Origin: Pictodentalium vernedei
Lineage: Eukaryota > Mollusca > Scaphopoda > Dentaliida > Dentaliidae
Reading direction: 5' to 3'
NCBI GenBank assembly: GCA_031216915.1
Contig: CM062296.1
Span: forward strand, 796,521,608 to 796,585,607
DNA length: 64,000 bases
Positions 1 through 11,223 of this stretch are shown here, piece by piece (the stretch's first letter is position 1; every line of letters starts with the position of its first letter). The position numbers were made by a program, and so were the translations under genes. The notes under the pieces were generated by a model that had not been told where the DNA came from, did not search any database, and worked only from the letters and a program-made list of their open reading frames with translations.

Positions 1-1410
1 TCTTCCTGTTGAATGCCTTTTTGAAGAAAGAAAGGACTTCAAGAAGTCATTGCAACTTTCCTTCCAGACCACAGGTCCAGCCATTGGTCCATGGTCTATA
101 TGGTAGCAGAAGCTTCTTCTTTGAGAGTTTGCTAGATTTGTTTTTTAATTGTTTACTTTATTTATTACTTTTGACACCTCACATCAGAGATTTTGTTAGA
201 ACAGTTTCATGTGAGAAACCTAAGCAGTAACTTCACGTGAGTTCTGAGCATTCAGTTTTGTTGAGCTCTGTCTTGGCAAAAAAAACATTTATATACCCCC
301 TCCCCAGTATTTAGGGAAAATGACCCTCCAGCCTATCAGTACCTGTGAGCTGTTCATGTTTTGAGTAGCTGTTCAAAAGTGGATGATGTGAGAGTTGATC
401 ACAGAATAGGCCATAATATATCAAACAGGACGTTGGCTTTCTCCCGTAGGCACTATGGACGTTTTGGTTGACATATTCCTGTTTTGAGTCAGCGCCTTTG
501 CATAGCTATAGGAAATATACATACAACTTCAACACATACACACTGCTTTTGCTGCTCAGTGTGGTAATGGTATACCAATATCAATATTCTTTGCAATTCT
601 ACCCTGTTTATGAGGTAGAATGTATACAATTCTGTTTTATTTACAAACAATGGATATCTGAATAAAAAATATGAAAACTAAAAAAAAAGAAACCTTTACC
701 TAATTAATCATTCACATCCATTCCATGTAATGTATAATCAAGCAATTAAAAACAAAAATGTCAACAAATCCACATCAATTGACCCCCTCATTGGAGTGAT
801 CATGTCAAGTTCATTATAGTGATGGTTCTCATGATAGGTTTTTGTTTAAATTTTGTGAAAAATGTGAAAAAATCTAATATATAAAAAAAAAAAAATTAAA
901 AAGTTTGATATTTTACCCACGTTAAAAAAATTGATAAATTTGTCCCTTGAGTGCAAGAAGGCTTTGCAATGCTTTTGCATTGAAAAGCGTTCCTGCTCTC
1001 AAGGGACGAAATATAACACCACCCATGCTATTCCATAGATTATGAGGTCTAAAACATAACCAAGAACATGAACTTTTGGTGGCAAAGAAATAATTACAGA
1101 AATAAGAAATAGAATAAAAAACTGCTCGCCCGCATGCAATTTTACAAATAATGGCCAGAGAAACAGAAGATCTACTTTGTGTGACCTAATGCTAGATAAT
1201 TTACCAAGTTAATCCTTTACCTAATGAATCAGTCGTATCCACCCACATAATTTACAAATTAATTGGTTGAGTGCTTGAAGCCAGTATCAGGGCTCTACTG
1301 AAAAGTGCTGGAAGCCACTATCAGGGCTCTACTGAAAAGTGCTGGAAGCCACTTTAGTGACTTTAAACTGTATGCATTAGCTTGATGTTTGATCAGCAGT
1401 GGAAGAACAT
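1..1410. repeat. Intronic repeat-derived DNA with hairpin MITE remnants
   Basis: No coding signal is visible; the short ORFs here have no recognisable domains. About 690-900 resembles a decayed copy of the TTAA/CCTTTACC hairpin MITE family seen intact at 5463-5705. At about 945-1010 an inverted repeat around 'TTGCAATGC' has a sister at about 32610-32690 in similar flanking sequence. At 1212-1254 another TTAATCCTTTACC left end is cut short by sequence starting AATTGGTTGAGTGC, the end of a second TTAA MITE family. A 46-bp unit beginning 'gtgcttgaagcc' is duplicated in tandem at about 1271-1355. Probably part of the intron before the first exon seen. Confidence 0.6.
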
Positions 1411-3516
1411 TTTTAGCTCACCTACTTCTATTAGAAGTGAGCTTATATGATGACCTCGGGTGTCAGCATCGGTTGTAAGATTTAATGTTAAGGTTAATTT
1501 CTCAAAGATCAGTGGGCTCAGGCCTTTGATATTGCATATGTAGGTTGTAGGGGACTATCAGAACAGTATTTAACCCTGATAGTATGACTTTTTTCCAAAT
1601 TTCACCTAAAATTGTCTGCCAAAACGTGTTGTAAGAATTTGCGTTTAAGTTTTTTAAGAATTTGCGTTAAAGTCAGCTTTTGTGCAGATTGTGCTGCTTT
1701 AACTTCTCATTACTGTTGATTTTTTTCTTTTTTTTTCAGTCAAAATTTTCATGTTTTTCTTGGACTTAGTAAATTTTAAGTTGTAAAACTTTGTAAACTT
1801 TGTGTTTAGGTGAGTTGTGTTTCTGTGTATCTTTCCAGGCGATTAATATTCTACACTTGGGTTACTGAACTCCATTGCAATAATATTTAACCCTCATTAC
1901 ATGCATATTTTAGGAATTTGAGGCTGATTTTCTGCCAAAACTTGTTGTAAGAATTACCATTTAGGTGTTGTAAGAATTTGCGTTAAAGTCAGCTTTTGTG
2001 CAGATTGTGGTACCTTCACCTTTCATTACTGTTTATTTTCTCATTTCGATAACTACTTTAGGTATTAACCCTACTGTATGCAGAAATTTAACTGATTTCT
2101 TTTCTTTTTTTCAGTCACAATGTTCACGTTTTTCTCTGACTTACTCAATTTTAAGTTCTAAAAGTTTGTGTTAAGGTGAGTTCTTTTTCTATGTGTCTTT
2201 CCAGGCAATTGATATTGTACACATGGGTTACTGAACTACGTTGCGCCCTCATTACATGCATATTTGAGGAATTTGAGGGGGATTTTTGGGACTTATATTC
2301 ACTTTCTTTAAAAAAAATTTTTTTTAACTTTTTTTTTTATTTAATACTTTCTCATAATTGTTACTAGTAACATTAAGGCTTATTTTAGTTGTTGATGTGA
2401 TGTATTTTTGTTGGGACTTATAGTCACTTTCTTGAACGAATGTTTTTCCGCAATTCCTCTTTAACCAATGAATGTACTTCAATTACAATTTCAGTGATTC
2501 TTCATTACATAATGCCATTTTGCACCTCCTATTTTATTTTTTGATCTGATGTATTTTTATTAGCTCACCTACTTCTATTACAAGTGGTGAGCTTATATGA
2601 TGACCTCGGGCATCAGCATCGTCGTCCGGCGTGTCCAATATTGTAAGATTTAATGTTAAGGTCATTTTTTCAAAGGTCACTGGCCTCAGGCCTTTCATAT
2701 TGCATATGTTTGTTGTAGGCGACTATCAGCACATTATTTAACCCTGATACTACAACTTTCTTTTAAATTACACCTACAATTTTCAGCCAAAACTTGTAAG
2801 AATTTGCGTTCAGGTGTTGTAAGAATTTGCGTTAAAAGTCAGCTTTTGTGCAGATTGTGCTGCTTTAACTTCTCATTACTGTTGATTTTCATATTTCAAT
2901 AACAACTGTATGTATTAACCCGACTGTATGCAGAAATTTAACTGCAATTTCTTCTTCTTTCAGTAAAAATTTCCATGCTTTTCTCGAACTTAGTCAATTT
3001 TAAGTTCTTAAAGTTTCTGTTTAGGTGACTTGTGTTTCTATGTGTCTTTCCAGCCGATTGATATTCTACACTTGGGTTACTGAACTCCATTGCAGTAATA
3101 TTTAACCCTTGTTACATGCATATTTGAGGAATTTGAGCCTGATTTTCTTCCAAAACTTGTAAGAATTTGTGTTTAGGTTTAAGATTTTGCGTTAAAGTCA
3201 TCTTTTGTGCACATTGTGGTGCCTTCACTTATCATTACTCTTTATTTTTGTCTTTTCAAAAACTACTTTAGGTATTAACCCTACTGTAAGCAGAAATATG
3301 ACTGATTTTTTTTTTTTTTATATCCAATGATTCTATGTTGAATTGATATATAATAAATGCAGAAATATAGACTTTCCAAAGCCATCACATAAACCACATT
3401 AATCATTTGATGCCTAGTTAATGATTTATATTAACTAAATATTAGGCATGTTACATTGGAACGACATTATCAAGCGCGAATGTAGGTGAGCGTTGGGATG
3501 TAACATCCCTCTTGTT
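1411..3516 (+). mobile_element. Helentron-like non-autonomous element, family 1 (two 5' ends, one 3' end)
   Basis: The 5' end reads TTTTAGCTCACCTAC (1411). Near the 3' end the complementary GTAGGTGAGC (3482-3491) is followed by a short stem GGGATG/CATCCC (3495-3509) and TCTTGTT. A 5' terminal sequence repeated inverted just inside the 3' end, then a small hairpin, is the arrangement described for Helentron-associated elements (HINEs). A second 5' end of the same type lies at about 2557, so two copies are fused in tandem or nested. The interior carries a roughly 315-bp repeat containing 'gtaagaatttgcgttaaagt' (about 1630, 1960, 2810, 3170). No Rep/helicase ORF is present. Homologous copies lie at 41063-42657. 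Confidence 0.6.
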
Positions 3517-3554
3517 ATATTTAAAATTGTATAAGAAAAAAAGTTTGATATGAA

Positions 3555-3620
3555 ATTGTTTGGTTACAATTTATTGGAGAGTGCCTAGTGGCACTCTCCA
3601 ATAAATTGTAACAAAACAAT
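3555..3620. repeat. 31-bp-arm hairpin of a MITE
   Basis: The arms (3555-3585 and 3590-3620) are inverted complements with one mismatch around a TAGT loop. The core GGAGAGTGCC/GGCACTCTCC is shared with hairpins at 35997-36062 and 43616-43674, but the arms differ between copies at paired positions (see findings). The surrounding sequence to about 3745, ending CCAGTTAA, resembles the TTAA MITE at 8308-8599. Confidence 0.85.
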
Positions 3621-4320
3621 TATTTATGAACAATGTCTTACTAAACTAAGGACACTCTTTCTGGTAGCAGGGTATTCTTGAAAAAAAATACCCATATTTC
3701 AAATCACCTTTGAAAAATAATTTAACTCCCAACCAGTTAAGCAGCTAAAAAAATGAAATCTCAGAAAATTTCAACAAAAGCATATGTGACCCCCTCATAT
3801 GTGGCCCCTCATATGCGACCCCTTGTATGTGACCCCTCATTGGAATTAGCTCATCGAGCTCATTCAAATGAGGGATCAGTTATATAGTTTTGTTTAAATA
3901 TTTTGAAAAAATTTGAAAAAAACAATAATTAAAATAATTGATTTTGATAATTTGTGCATTGGGTAAAGGGATAATAAATATATGCCTGTTTAAAATAATA
4001 AACACGTCAGGCGTTTTGTTTATGCTGTGGGAACATCAGAAGTAGCACAGTGCTTGATCACTGATAGACAAGTTCTGTTCTGTTTTTAATATATTAGGGT
4101 TTGGTAACCAACTCCTGGGGTGAGAGTTTTCTGAAGTGGGCAACATGATTATAATGGTAAAGTTGGTTGACTTTACACTTGTGTTATGGTCACACATTGA
4201 CTTGGACATTGAAAGGGACCTTAAACAGCAGTAAATAAATAACAGGCCTTACACATTTTATAATCAAGATATCCTTTTACCGAATTCTAAATGTATTAAA
4301 TTGTCATTTATATTTTGCAG
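3621..4320. repeat. MITE and SINE-like remnants upstream of the first ACAD9 exon
   Basis: 3770-3975 is a degraded copy of the TTAA/CCTTTACC hairpin MITE: the GAGCTCATCGAGCTC-type core near 3848-3866 and the TGGGTAAAGGGATAA end are recognisable. 4090-4245 matches segments at about 27120-27265 and 44270-44350 and ends in ACCTTAAACAGCAGTAAATAAATAA, like the 3' tail of the SINE at 9686-10044. The last 20 bases before 4321 form a usable 3' splice site ending TTTTGCAG. Confidence 0.55.
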
Positions 4321-4400
4321 GGAACAAATGAAATCCTCCGTTTATTTGTTGCATTGAATGGTGTGCAACATGCAGGAAAAGAGCTTAAAGAATTAATCAA
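4321..4400 (+). CDS. ACAD9: ACAD9-like exon (GTNEILRLF segment)
   Basis: This 80-nt exon lies between TTTTGCAG and GTATGA. It starts in phase 0 and encodes GTNEILRLFVALNGVQHAG followed by KELKELI, ending with two bases of a Lys codon. GTNEI..R is the conserved end of the acyl-CoA dehydrogenase catalytic domain, where the E/GTN loop contacts FAD of the partner subunit. The split codon is completed by the first G of the exon at 29556, giving Lys-Lys at the join. Confidence 0.85.
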
Positions 4401-4933
4401 GTATGACTAAATGAATTGGTATATTTTGTAAAAATTTTTTCCCACTTTGTTGGTGGATGAGATGCAGTGTGTCATCAGATGTTCAGAACAGCACTCCCAC
4501 TGGGTTCCCACTCAAATGAAATATCCTTGAATTTGAGCCCCATTCCTTGAAAAATGCTTGAATTTGTTTCTTTCCTGGAAAGTACAGGATTTGCCACCAC
4601 CTTGCTTGAAAAACACTTGAATTCAGTTTTTCTAATACATCTGAGACAAGTTTCCTTCCCCTGTCTGGTGTGTAGATTCTATTCCACTGCCATTTCTTTC
4701 AAGAGTTTCTGGTAGTACATAATCTGATAATATGCTGTGATATAATACACTTTTCGAAAGAGCTCAGAGAGTGTGTTACATCACAGCATTTTATCTCATT
4801 TCATCTCAGCAGGAGGTTTTATCATCATTACAGAGTAGATTGTGGTTCTAGAAGAGTAACAAATGAATAAAAGTTGAGTGAAGATATTTATGAAGATCTA
4901 ATAATTTAGTTGAACAAAAAATCAGTCACCTTT
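4401..4933. other. Intron sequence, no feature recognised
   Basis: Start of the 25.2-kb intron. It contains several direct variants of 'ccttgaatttgag'/'ttgaaaaacacttgaattc' between about 4525 and 4625, but no coding, RNA or clear terminal-repeat structure. Confidence 0.5.
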
Positions 4934-5395
4934 TTTATTATGCCCCTGCCAATTTTGACAGGGCATTAAGTGTTACCCTTGACCGTCTGTCCAAACATAA
5001 TTCCCTCCGAATGTCCATCCTAAATATGGTTTCCACACAATAATTTTAGTTTGCCTGAATGAAATGAAACTAAATTTTAAACATAGGTTTATAAACACAT
5101 AATACAGGTTGGGATTCATAGTGGGCTTGGTCCGATATTTTTTGGCAGAGTTATGGCCCTTTTCCAACTTAGAAGACATGTTGATATTGATTTCCGGATA
5201 GTAACTTGAGTTATATGTGTCCGATTTCAATCAAACTTGGAATATAGCTTATTGTAGACAATGTATCAGACAGTTTTATTTTATGAGAGTGGTGCAATAA
5301 TTTTTAATTCGGGTTATGGCCTTTTTTGGACTTTGTTAACCACTAAATATTGTTGATCATATAGCAGGGGCATCCATGTCCCATGGACACATTTG
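4934..5395 (+). mobile_element. Small Helentron-like element, family 5 (ATTATGCCCCTGCC type)
   Basis: The 5' end is TTTATTATGCCCCTGCC. Near the 3' end the complement GCAGGGGCAT (5364-5373) precedes a hairpin TGTCC/GGACA (5377-5388) and ACATTTGG. The architecture matches the other Helentron-like families here although the sequences are unrelated. The interior carries the 'gaccgtctgtcc' and 'agttatggccc' phrases common in such mollusc repeats. There is no ORF of its own. Confidence 0.55.
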
Positions 5396-5462
5396 GTGGC
5401 CTGCCATATTGGTGCTATGGTTTAATGAAGATGAGACATTTATTAATTCAATATCAACAAAG

Positions 5463-5705
5463 TTAACCCTATGAATCGCCTGCATCCGCCCACGTAATAT
5501 GGAAATTCAGCAGCTGAAAAAATATTATTTTGAGAATATATTTCAACAAAACCATATCATGTGACCCCTCTTTGGAACGAGCTCATCGAGCTCGTTCCAA
5601 AGAGGGGTCACATGATATGGTTTTGTTGAAAGTTTTTTTAAAAATTTAAAAAATGATATTTAAAATAATAAATTTTGAAATCGTCTGCGTTGGGCAAAGG
5701 GTTAA
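5463..5705. mobile_element. piggyBac-type MITE with perfect 44-bp hairpin, TTAA flanks
   Basis: The 243-bp unit starts TTAACCCT and ends AGGGTTAA, so its outer ends (CCCT...AGGG) and duplicated TTAA target fit the piggyBac superfamily. The centre is a perfect inverted repeat with 44-bp arms (5541-5584 and 5588-5631) around a 3-base loop, ending in GAGCTC on each side. No ORF, so it would be mobilised in trans. A relative at 10073-19450 has been split by a DIRS element. Confidence 0.75.
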
Positions 5706-6240
5706 ATGACCAGAAGCTCATGCTTGGCATTGCACCTGTTTCTTTTTAGGTGAATGATGAGCAAATGAAATGATTGTTCGCCCTATTTTGTTCAGCCCCA
5801 TTGTTTCTTTGAAATCATTGTCATATTCCTTTAAAAGTGCTAAAATAATGCTTAAATTGTGCTTAAATTTGAATCTGTGATATCACTGAGAACCCTGTAC
5901 CACATCAAAGGTAATACATGACACCTGGTTCACCCACAACAGTACTAAATTACAAATGGTATGAATCACAAATGATGGAAATTACAACAAGCCTGAATGA
6001 CATATTATTACCACTTTGCAGGGTGTTCTGGTACACTAATAGAGTTTTACTCAAACATTAAAGGAGTGTAAAGCTAGACAGATCACATGACATGTTGGGT
6101 CGTTAATGTGTTAGCATCTCAATAACAGCCCAACACAGTTAAAACTGCATAAATTTCTACAGATCCCATGACATGTTGGGCTTTTTATGTGTAAGCATCT
6201 CAATAACAAACCAACATGTAACGTGATCGAGATCTGTTTG
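5706..6240. other. Intron sequence with an imperfect direct repeat
   Basis: A segment containing 'catgacatgttggg' and 'agcatctcaataaca' occurs twice, at about 6078-6135 and 6163-6220, with about 80% similarity by eye. Nothing else was recognised. Confidence 0.5.
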
Positions 6241-6760
6241 ATCGATAGATCTCAGCATTCCTCTTTGCTCGAAATTTGATTCTCCAAGACATTATAAGTT
6301 ATTGTGATGAGTTGACGGTAACATGGTCTGAGGTTTGCGGCTTAAAGCTTATGTCCACCCGAGATGCGAAGACACTACCCATAGCCCTAAACTTACATTG
6401 CGAAACACGAGAGGTTTATTTACTAAATCTGTGATCGTTAAAAGTTGCCTTCTGCAAGGCAACTTTTGACGATCACAGGTTTAGTAAATAAACCTTTCGT
6501 GTACCCACGATGGCACTGGCTAAATAATCAATAAACCAGATAAACCCATTCCATCTTAGTTTAGATCATAAATCGGTTTGTAATTTAGGCAACACTTTAT
6601 CCAGAATACCGTTTGTTGCACGTGTGAAAAATCCAGAAAAATGAAGCCGCTTGCTAGGCACTTCGCTGATGAAGCAATTATGAACATGGCGACTTCATTT
6701 GACATATCTCACATTGTGACGTCAGTCGATAACATTTGCCACTTGAGCCATAAACATAGA
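6241..6760. repeat. Dispersed repeat R with central hairpin
   Basis: An inverted repeat at about 6416-6503 (GGTTTATTTACTAAATCTGT... and its complement) surrounds a short GCCTTCTGCAAGGC centre. The flanks match two parts of the nested region further on: 6305-6350 corresponds to 9645-9685, and 6480-6640 to about 19600-19780. This copy therefore shows what the disrupted copy looked like before the SINE and the TTAA MITE entered it. Confidence 0.6.
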
Positions 6761-7291
6761 ATATACTAAGCGAGCTCTCGTCCAATCAGATGAGCAGGAT
6801 TTTAGTCTTATTGGAACATTGTGTAAACACGTTTCATTTTGGAGTGTTTCCTCATGTCGCAGAGTGATTATACATGGAGATTATGACCAACATGTAGCCT
6901 CATAAATTAAGTTCCAACTACTGTTTGACCACTTGAAACTTTCCTAAATTTTCCATTGACTGGACAGGTGAAAGCCACATGACCATTCAACTTCTGATGG
7001 ATAACACAGCAGATGATAGTTGTAGTTTAGCTGTCAGAGTGTGAGCTGATTTTCACTGTGTAATTCCATTTAAGACAACTTTCAGTTATTTTCTGTGTTT
7101 TACTAGTAACAGTGGCAATAATATGACTGTCACAAACCACTTTTAAGCTGTTAATCATATCTCTTGAGCTGTTAATAAACTGCAGTACCTTCCAGAACCA
7201 TGTTGCTATATTGCCTAAGTCACTAGTGGTCTGAAGTTTGTAAATGTGTACAAATCTTTTTGTGTATTACAGAATGTCGAAAATTTTAGTA
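6761..7291. other. Intron sequence, no feature recognised
   Basis: No ORF, clear repeat end or RNA gene could be identified by eye. Confidence 0.4.
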
Positions 7292-8038
7292 CAGTGGAAT
7301 ATATTCTGTTGAATATTTCTTAATTGAATAACCCTGTTAATTGCATTTGTCCCTATATCCAGACAAATTCTGTCTTCTGATTGGTCAGAATGTCTAGGAC
7401 AGATAGTCATGGCAAAGAATGCACCCAACATCCAAGGTATATGAGAGTGTGTAACATCCAGGCTATAAGGGTACACGAAACATCAGGGGTATATGTTTAA
7501 ATGAAAGCTTTTCGCTTTTGCTCACCTCGATATAAAAATCAAACTAAAAAACCTGAAAAAAGTCACAAATATCATCAGATTTTTGACAATTCAATCATAT
7601 TTTGCTGTTATAAATTAAATAGTCGAATAATTAAATCAAGCAATTTGAGAAAAAGAAAATAAGTGCAAACAAAACAGCCCCGATCTGTATACTTGATTCG
7701 CATAACAATCCAAGGAATGTAACTCTATCTGTTGTCTTCTGCATTTGTAAAAACAAAACAGTTATTCATGAGTTTGGTCCAACTTATTGCAAAGTGTGAG
7801 AAATACGTCCACAAATTTGTTTCCACTATGTTTCTATGGTGTTTCAAATGGGACAAAAACATATTCTCCACCAACATGTATGGTATAGGGAGATTCACCT
7901 GGATGTCTCATTTAAACACCTCGCCTGTGGCTCGGTGTTTAAAAACTGACATCCAGGTATTAAATCTCCATAACCCATACATGTTGACAGAGATAACTTA
8001 TAATAACTTCCAGTGACCTTCAGTACAGATTTGCCCTG

Positions 8039-8278
8039 TTAACTGGTGGAGTGCTAAATTATTTTTAGTCATCAAAATTCATCCATGTACTTTTGCCTTG
8101 TTATATAATTTATGAATGTACTCTCCCATAAATTATAACAGAGCAAATCAATACAGACTAAATTAGTTCACTTCAAAGATAATAACAAGCACACTCACAG
8201 AGTATGATGCTTTTTAGCAGTGGTACCTGCACTTTGGAATAAAGCCCAAATATGGGCTTCTAGCTCTTTACTTGTTAA
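8039..8278. mobile_element. TTAA-flanked MITE, second family
   Basis: The 240-bp unit is bounded by TTAA, with ends CTGGTGGAGTGC and (complement) TTAACAAGTAAAGAGC. It contains a degraded version of the TTTGCCTTGTTA...TAACA.GGCAAA hairpin (about 8093-8150). It is the same family as 35948-36192 and 43495-43727. No coding capacity. Confidence 0.65.
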
Positions 8279-8307
8279 CTGTGTGTAGGTCATAGAGTAA
8301 ACCTCCG

Positions 8308-8599
8308 TTAACTGGTTCAGTGCTAGATGCCAGTGTCATGGCTGTATCGAAAAGTGCTAGAAGCCACTTTTGTGGTTTTACACTGTATGCATTAACATGT
8401 TTGTTCAGCAGCAGCAGAACACTCTTTTATATGAAATTGTTTGGTTACAATTTATTGGAGATTGTTAGCAAAACAATTATTTATGAACAAAATCTTGCTA
8501 AACTAAAGCCACTCTTGCTGGTAGCTAGGTATCTTTGAGAAATATACCACTGTTTCAAATCACCTTTTTAAAAATAATTTATAGCTTGTAGCCAGTTAA
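8308..8599. mobile_element. TTAA-flanked MITE with collapsed hairpin
   Basis: The 292-bp unit starts TTAACTGGTTCAGTGC and ends GCCAGTTAA. The interior matches 3540-3745, but the hairpin centre has been lost here: GGTTACAATTTATTGGAGA runs straight into TTGTTAGCAAAACAATT. It lies 30 bp after the previous TTAA MITE. Confidence 0.6.
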
Positions 8600-9110
8600 T
8601 TAATTAAAATAAAAAGATTTGGTTTCCATATCAAATTACTCCTACAGTCACTGAATTCTCCACATTTATAGAACTTGTCAATCTCAGTACATCCAATACA
8701 AGCATTTACCTCGAAGCACTCTGGTAGTATTTCAAAATTTTTGTCATTGACGACATATTGCCCATACAGAATGAAAAACTTGAATTATATCTTGTTTGAC
8801 AGAGCTTGGTGAGCTCTGTCAAACAAGATATCATTTTTTTAAATTCTCAGTTGCATTGTGGGAAATATGTGCTGCTGAAAACTTTGGTATTTTGACATCA
8901 GTGTGCAGAGGGTTAATCAATGAGATCTTGTTTGACAAACCTCCATCATCTCTATCCAACATGATTAACAGAGTAATTCTCTGTTTATCACATTGGTTGC
9001 TTTTAAATATGTATATTGAAAGCAGCAAGGACAAAAACATTACGCGATGTCATCACTTGGTACCCATCAAATTTTTGGATATTGAGAAATACTTTTAGCA
9101 TTTTTGTATT

Positions 9111-9670
9111 ATCCTCCGAGTGAGCACCAAGAATATAGTAAAATATGTTTACCTTTCCCATGGTTTGTAACACATTATACAATTATGGACTTTTGCGGTC
9201 GTGAATATGATGTGATATGAACCTAAAAAACTTACATTGACCAAGGCGTTAGCTGAGGTCAATATAAATTTTTTAGGTTCATATCACATATTTAACACCA
9301 CAAACGTCCATAAATGTTTTATTATAAACACCATCCTCAAAAAAACAATCTTCTATTTGTCAATTAAAAGTTCAGTTATATCAACCAGAAATACTTTTAT
9401 TTAGCAATAATATAGTTAGCATTTGCAGAATAACATAAAAATAAACAATGTATCATAGTATGTCAACAAGTTTCTCAAAGTTGGAAGTTAGTGGAGTTAT
9501 TTCAATTGAAATAGAACAAGAGAGGGGATTTCCAAAAGCTATATTTAGAAAGCTGATATTCACTGGAAACTGGTGCACATGGATTTTGAAGTACCAGTCA
9601 TGTGTATAAGATCCAGCCAATAGAAATATGCTTATATATAAAGTTATTGCGATGAATTGATGGTAACATG
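9111..9670. repeat. Hairpin repeat and left part of repeat R
   Basis: An inverted repeat at about 9215-9290 pairs GATATGAACCTAAAAAACTT with its near-complement around CCAAGGCGTTAGCTGAGG. From about 9626 to the SINE target site at 9671 the sequence is the left flank of repeat R, matching 6290-6330. Confidence 0.55.
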
Positions 9671-9685
9671 ATCTGAGGTTTGCAG

Positions 9686-10044
9686 GAGCGTGGTGGCTCA
9701 GTAGGTAGAGGTGCAGGCTGCAAGCCGAGAGGTCCTCGGTTCGAATCCCACCTGCGGCAACCGCGTTGTGTCCTTGGGCAAGACACTTCATCTCCATTGC
9801 CCGCGTGGGGGCACGATGACGCCGTGTACTAAGGCGTACTGCACGTCGACGGTACGCATGTCTTCAACCAATCTAACCCTGCCTGTGACGCAGTGCGGAG
9901 TTACGATGTTGGGGAGCTGGCAGCTGCGCGTCGTTGCTCGGTGGTTCTCTCCGGGTTCTCCGGCTTCCTCCACCCGTAAAACTGTCACAGTCATGATTAG
10001 CCATTGTGCATAAATATGTGACCTTAAACATCATTAAATAAATA
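9686..10044 (+). mobile_element. tRNA-headed SINE with 15-bp target duplication
   Basis: The head carries RNA polymerase III promoter boxes: an A box in TGGCTCAGTAGG (about 9691-9702) and a B box GGTTCGAATCC (9738-9748). A central segment TTGTGTCCTTGGGCAAGACA resembles the conserved domain of V-type SINEs. The 3' end is ACCTTAAACATCATTAAATAAATAA. The element is flanked by the direct repeat ATCTGAGGTTTGCAG at 9671-9685 and 10045-10059. The related repeat at about 6331-6345 has the uninterrupted target, confirming insertion. The tail type is shared by 4170-4245 and, inverted, 63932-64000. Confidence 0.8.
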
Positions 10045-10135
10045 ATCTGAGGTTTGCAGCTCAGAATTTATGTTAATCCTTTACCTAACATGAAAAGCAG
10101 ACGACACTTGCAAAAAAAAATCTTGAATAACTAAT

Positions 10136-10337
10136 ATTTTTATACTGTACCAATGACCCAGACTTAGCTGGTGCTAACTCTAACAAAACCAGGGCCAAAC
10201 ACAAATTTTGCCCCCCAATCCCCAAAATTTGCATCCAAAACCAAAAGAAATCATGTCCTATAGGACCTCCATACTACGCCCCCACTGCGCATGCGCAGTG
10301 TCACGGACGTCCCGAAATTGGCGCCAATTATCATTCT
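10136..10337 (+). repeat. DIRS copy 1 left inverted terminal repeat
   Basis: Starts ATTTTTATACTGTACC. The complement of its body is at 19045-19243. It contains the perfect palindrome CACTGCGCATGCGCAGTG (10283-10300). Related left ends occur at 48852, 49814 and, degraded, 45122. Confidence 0.85.
10286..10297. promoter_or_regulatory. NRF-1-like palindrome in the DIRS terminal repeat
   Basis: TGCGCATGCGCA matches the palindromic consensus bound by metazoan NRF-1 (T/C-GCGCA-T/C-GCGC-A/G). The same perfect site occurs in every terminal repeat of DIRS copies 1, A and B: 19086-19097, 49001-49012, 49973-49984, 56631-56642 and 62600-62611. It is degraded in the old fragments near 31108 and 45729. A role as promoter element is inferred. 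Confidence 0.55.
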
Positions 10338-11223
10338 CTGTTTGGCCCTTCATCAGTCAACATCTCACTGATCTTTGTGCTTGTAAATCTCAGTTTAAAG
10401 GATGCCAGACACGTAATTTTTGGAGAAATGGTGATTCTAAGGAGGATATAGAAGGAGGAGAGGAAAAAGAAGTGACAAAAAATAATCAGGGCTGTACTTA
10501 AAATTTTTTGATGAAATTATGTTAAGTTGCCTATTTTCGAGGCATGGGCCTCTTGTTGTCATTCTTGCTAAATGTTGCACTGCTTATTCAGTGTTTCCTC
10601 TCCCCTAGCCTTCTTGCAATTCTCCCATGCTTTTGGCATATTTGCAATTCTCCCATGCTTTTGGCATATTTTTGAGAAAGTTCATTTCTAAAATTTTCCT
10701 GGGAGAGTTGCTTGGATACAGAATGTTTTCTGTTATTTTTCCCATAGTTACGTTTTCACCCATGGGTGTATAACGTTGTGTTCTGCATCTTCCATCTGAT
10801 GTTCTGCAGATTCTTCCCTGGGAGTCTCTGTCTTGCATCAGATAGAGTGTAATTTTGATGACTGATTTCGGGCCAGTTTTTTCAGTGCCTGGAGTCATGT
10901 TTTCTGGTGTTTTACACTGTTTGTTTACATTGGCAACAGCCTTTTTTGAGGGGGTGCTGTTTGCCTTTGGTGTAGTTTATCTCACTATAAGATACATTTA
11001 TATTATCCGTAAGTGTCTCATTAATTATTTAATATAAATTTAAAATTTTTGACCACACTTTGCCATCGGATCCATTGGGGCTCAACGTTACTTTTCAGCA
11101 ACTTGGGCTTCGCTGAAAAAATATTTTTTCAAAATTATTTTGATTTGCAATTGTTTTTTCATTTATTAATGGATCATGTTATTATTTATCTTTGTGTCAG
11201 GGATTTGTGCAAGTAACTAGGAC
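10338..11223 (+). other. DIRS copy 1 5' leader
   Basis: Non-coding leader between the terminal repeat and ORF1. It contains a duplicated 'gcaattctcccatgctttt' unit (10617 and 10644) and is homologous to 49041-49800 and 50011-50890. Homologous sequence also lies, inverted, at about 30190-31000 and 45240-45680. Confidence 0.7.

Larger units (their letters stand above)
7292..9110. repeat. Composite of Tigger-like MITE pieces and hairpins
   Basis: 7292 begins CAGTGGAATATATTCTG after a TA, resembling the CAGTGGAGCCC ends of the Tigger-like MITEs at 35840 and 39691; AATAACCCTGTTAATTG follows in both. A hairpin at about 7885-7975 pairs CACCTGGATGTC with GACATCCAGGT around the CACCTCG..CGGTG region. 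Another at about 8788-8832 (TCTTGTTTGACAGAGCT and complement) is shared with 36347-36383 and 39957-40000. Two TTAA MITEs (8039-8278 and 8308-8599) sit inside. The opposite end of the composite is not clear. Confidence 0.5.

Noticed and set aside
9690-9760. Possible functional tRNA gene (A and B boxes present)
   Set aside because: The ends cannot form an acceptor stem, and the segment continues into a SINE body bounded by a 15-bp target duplication.
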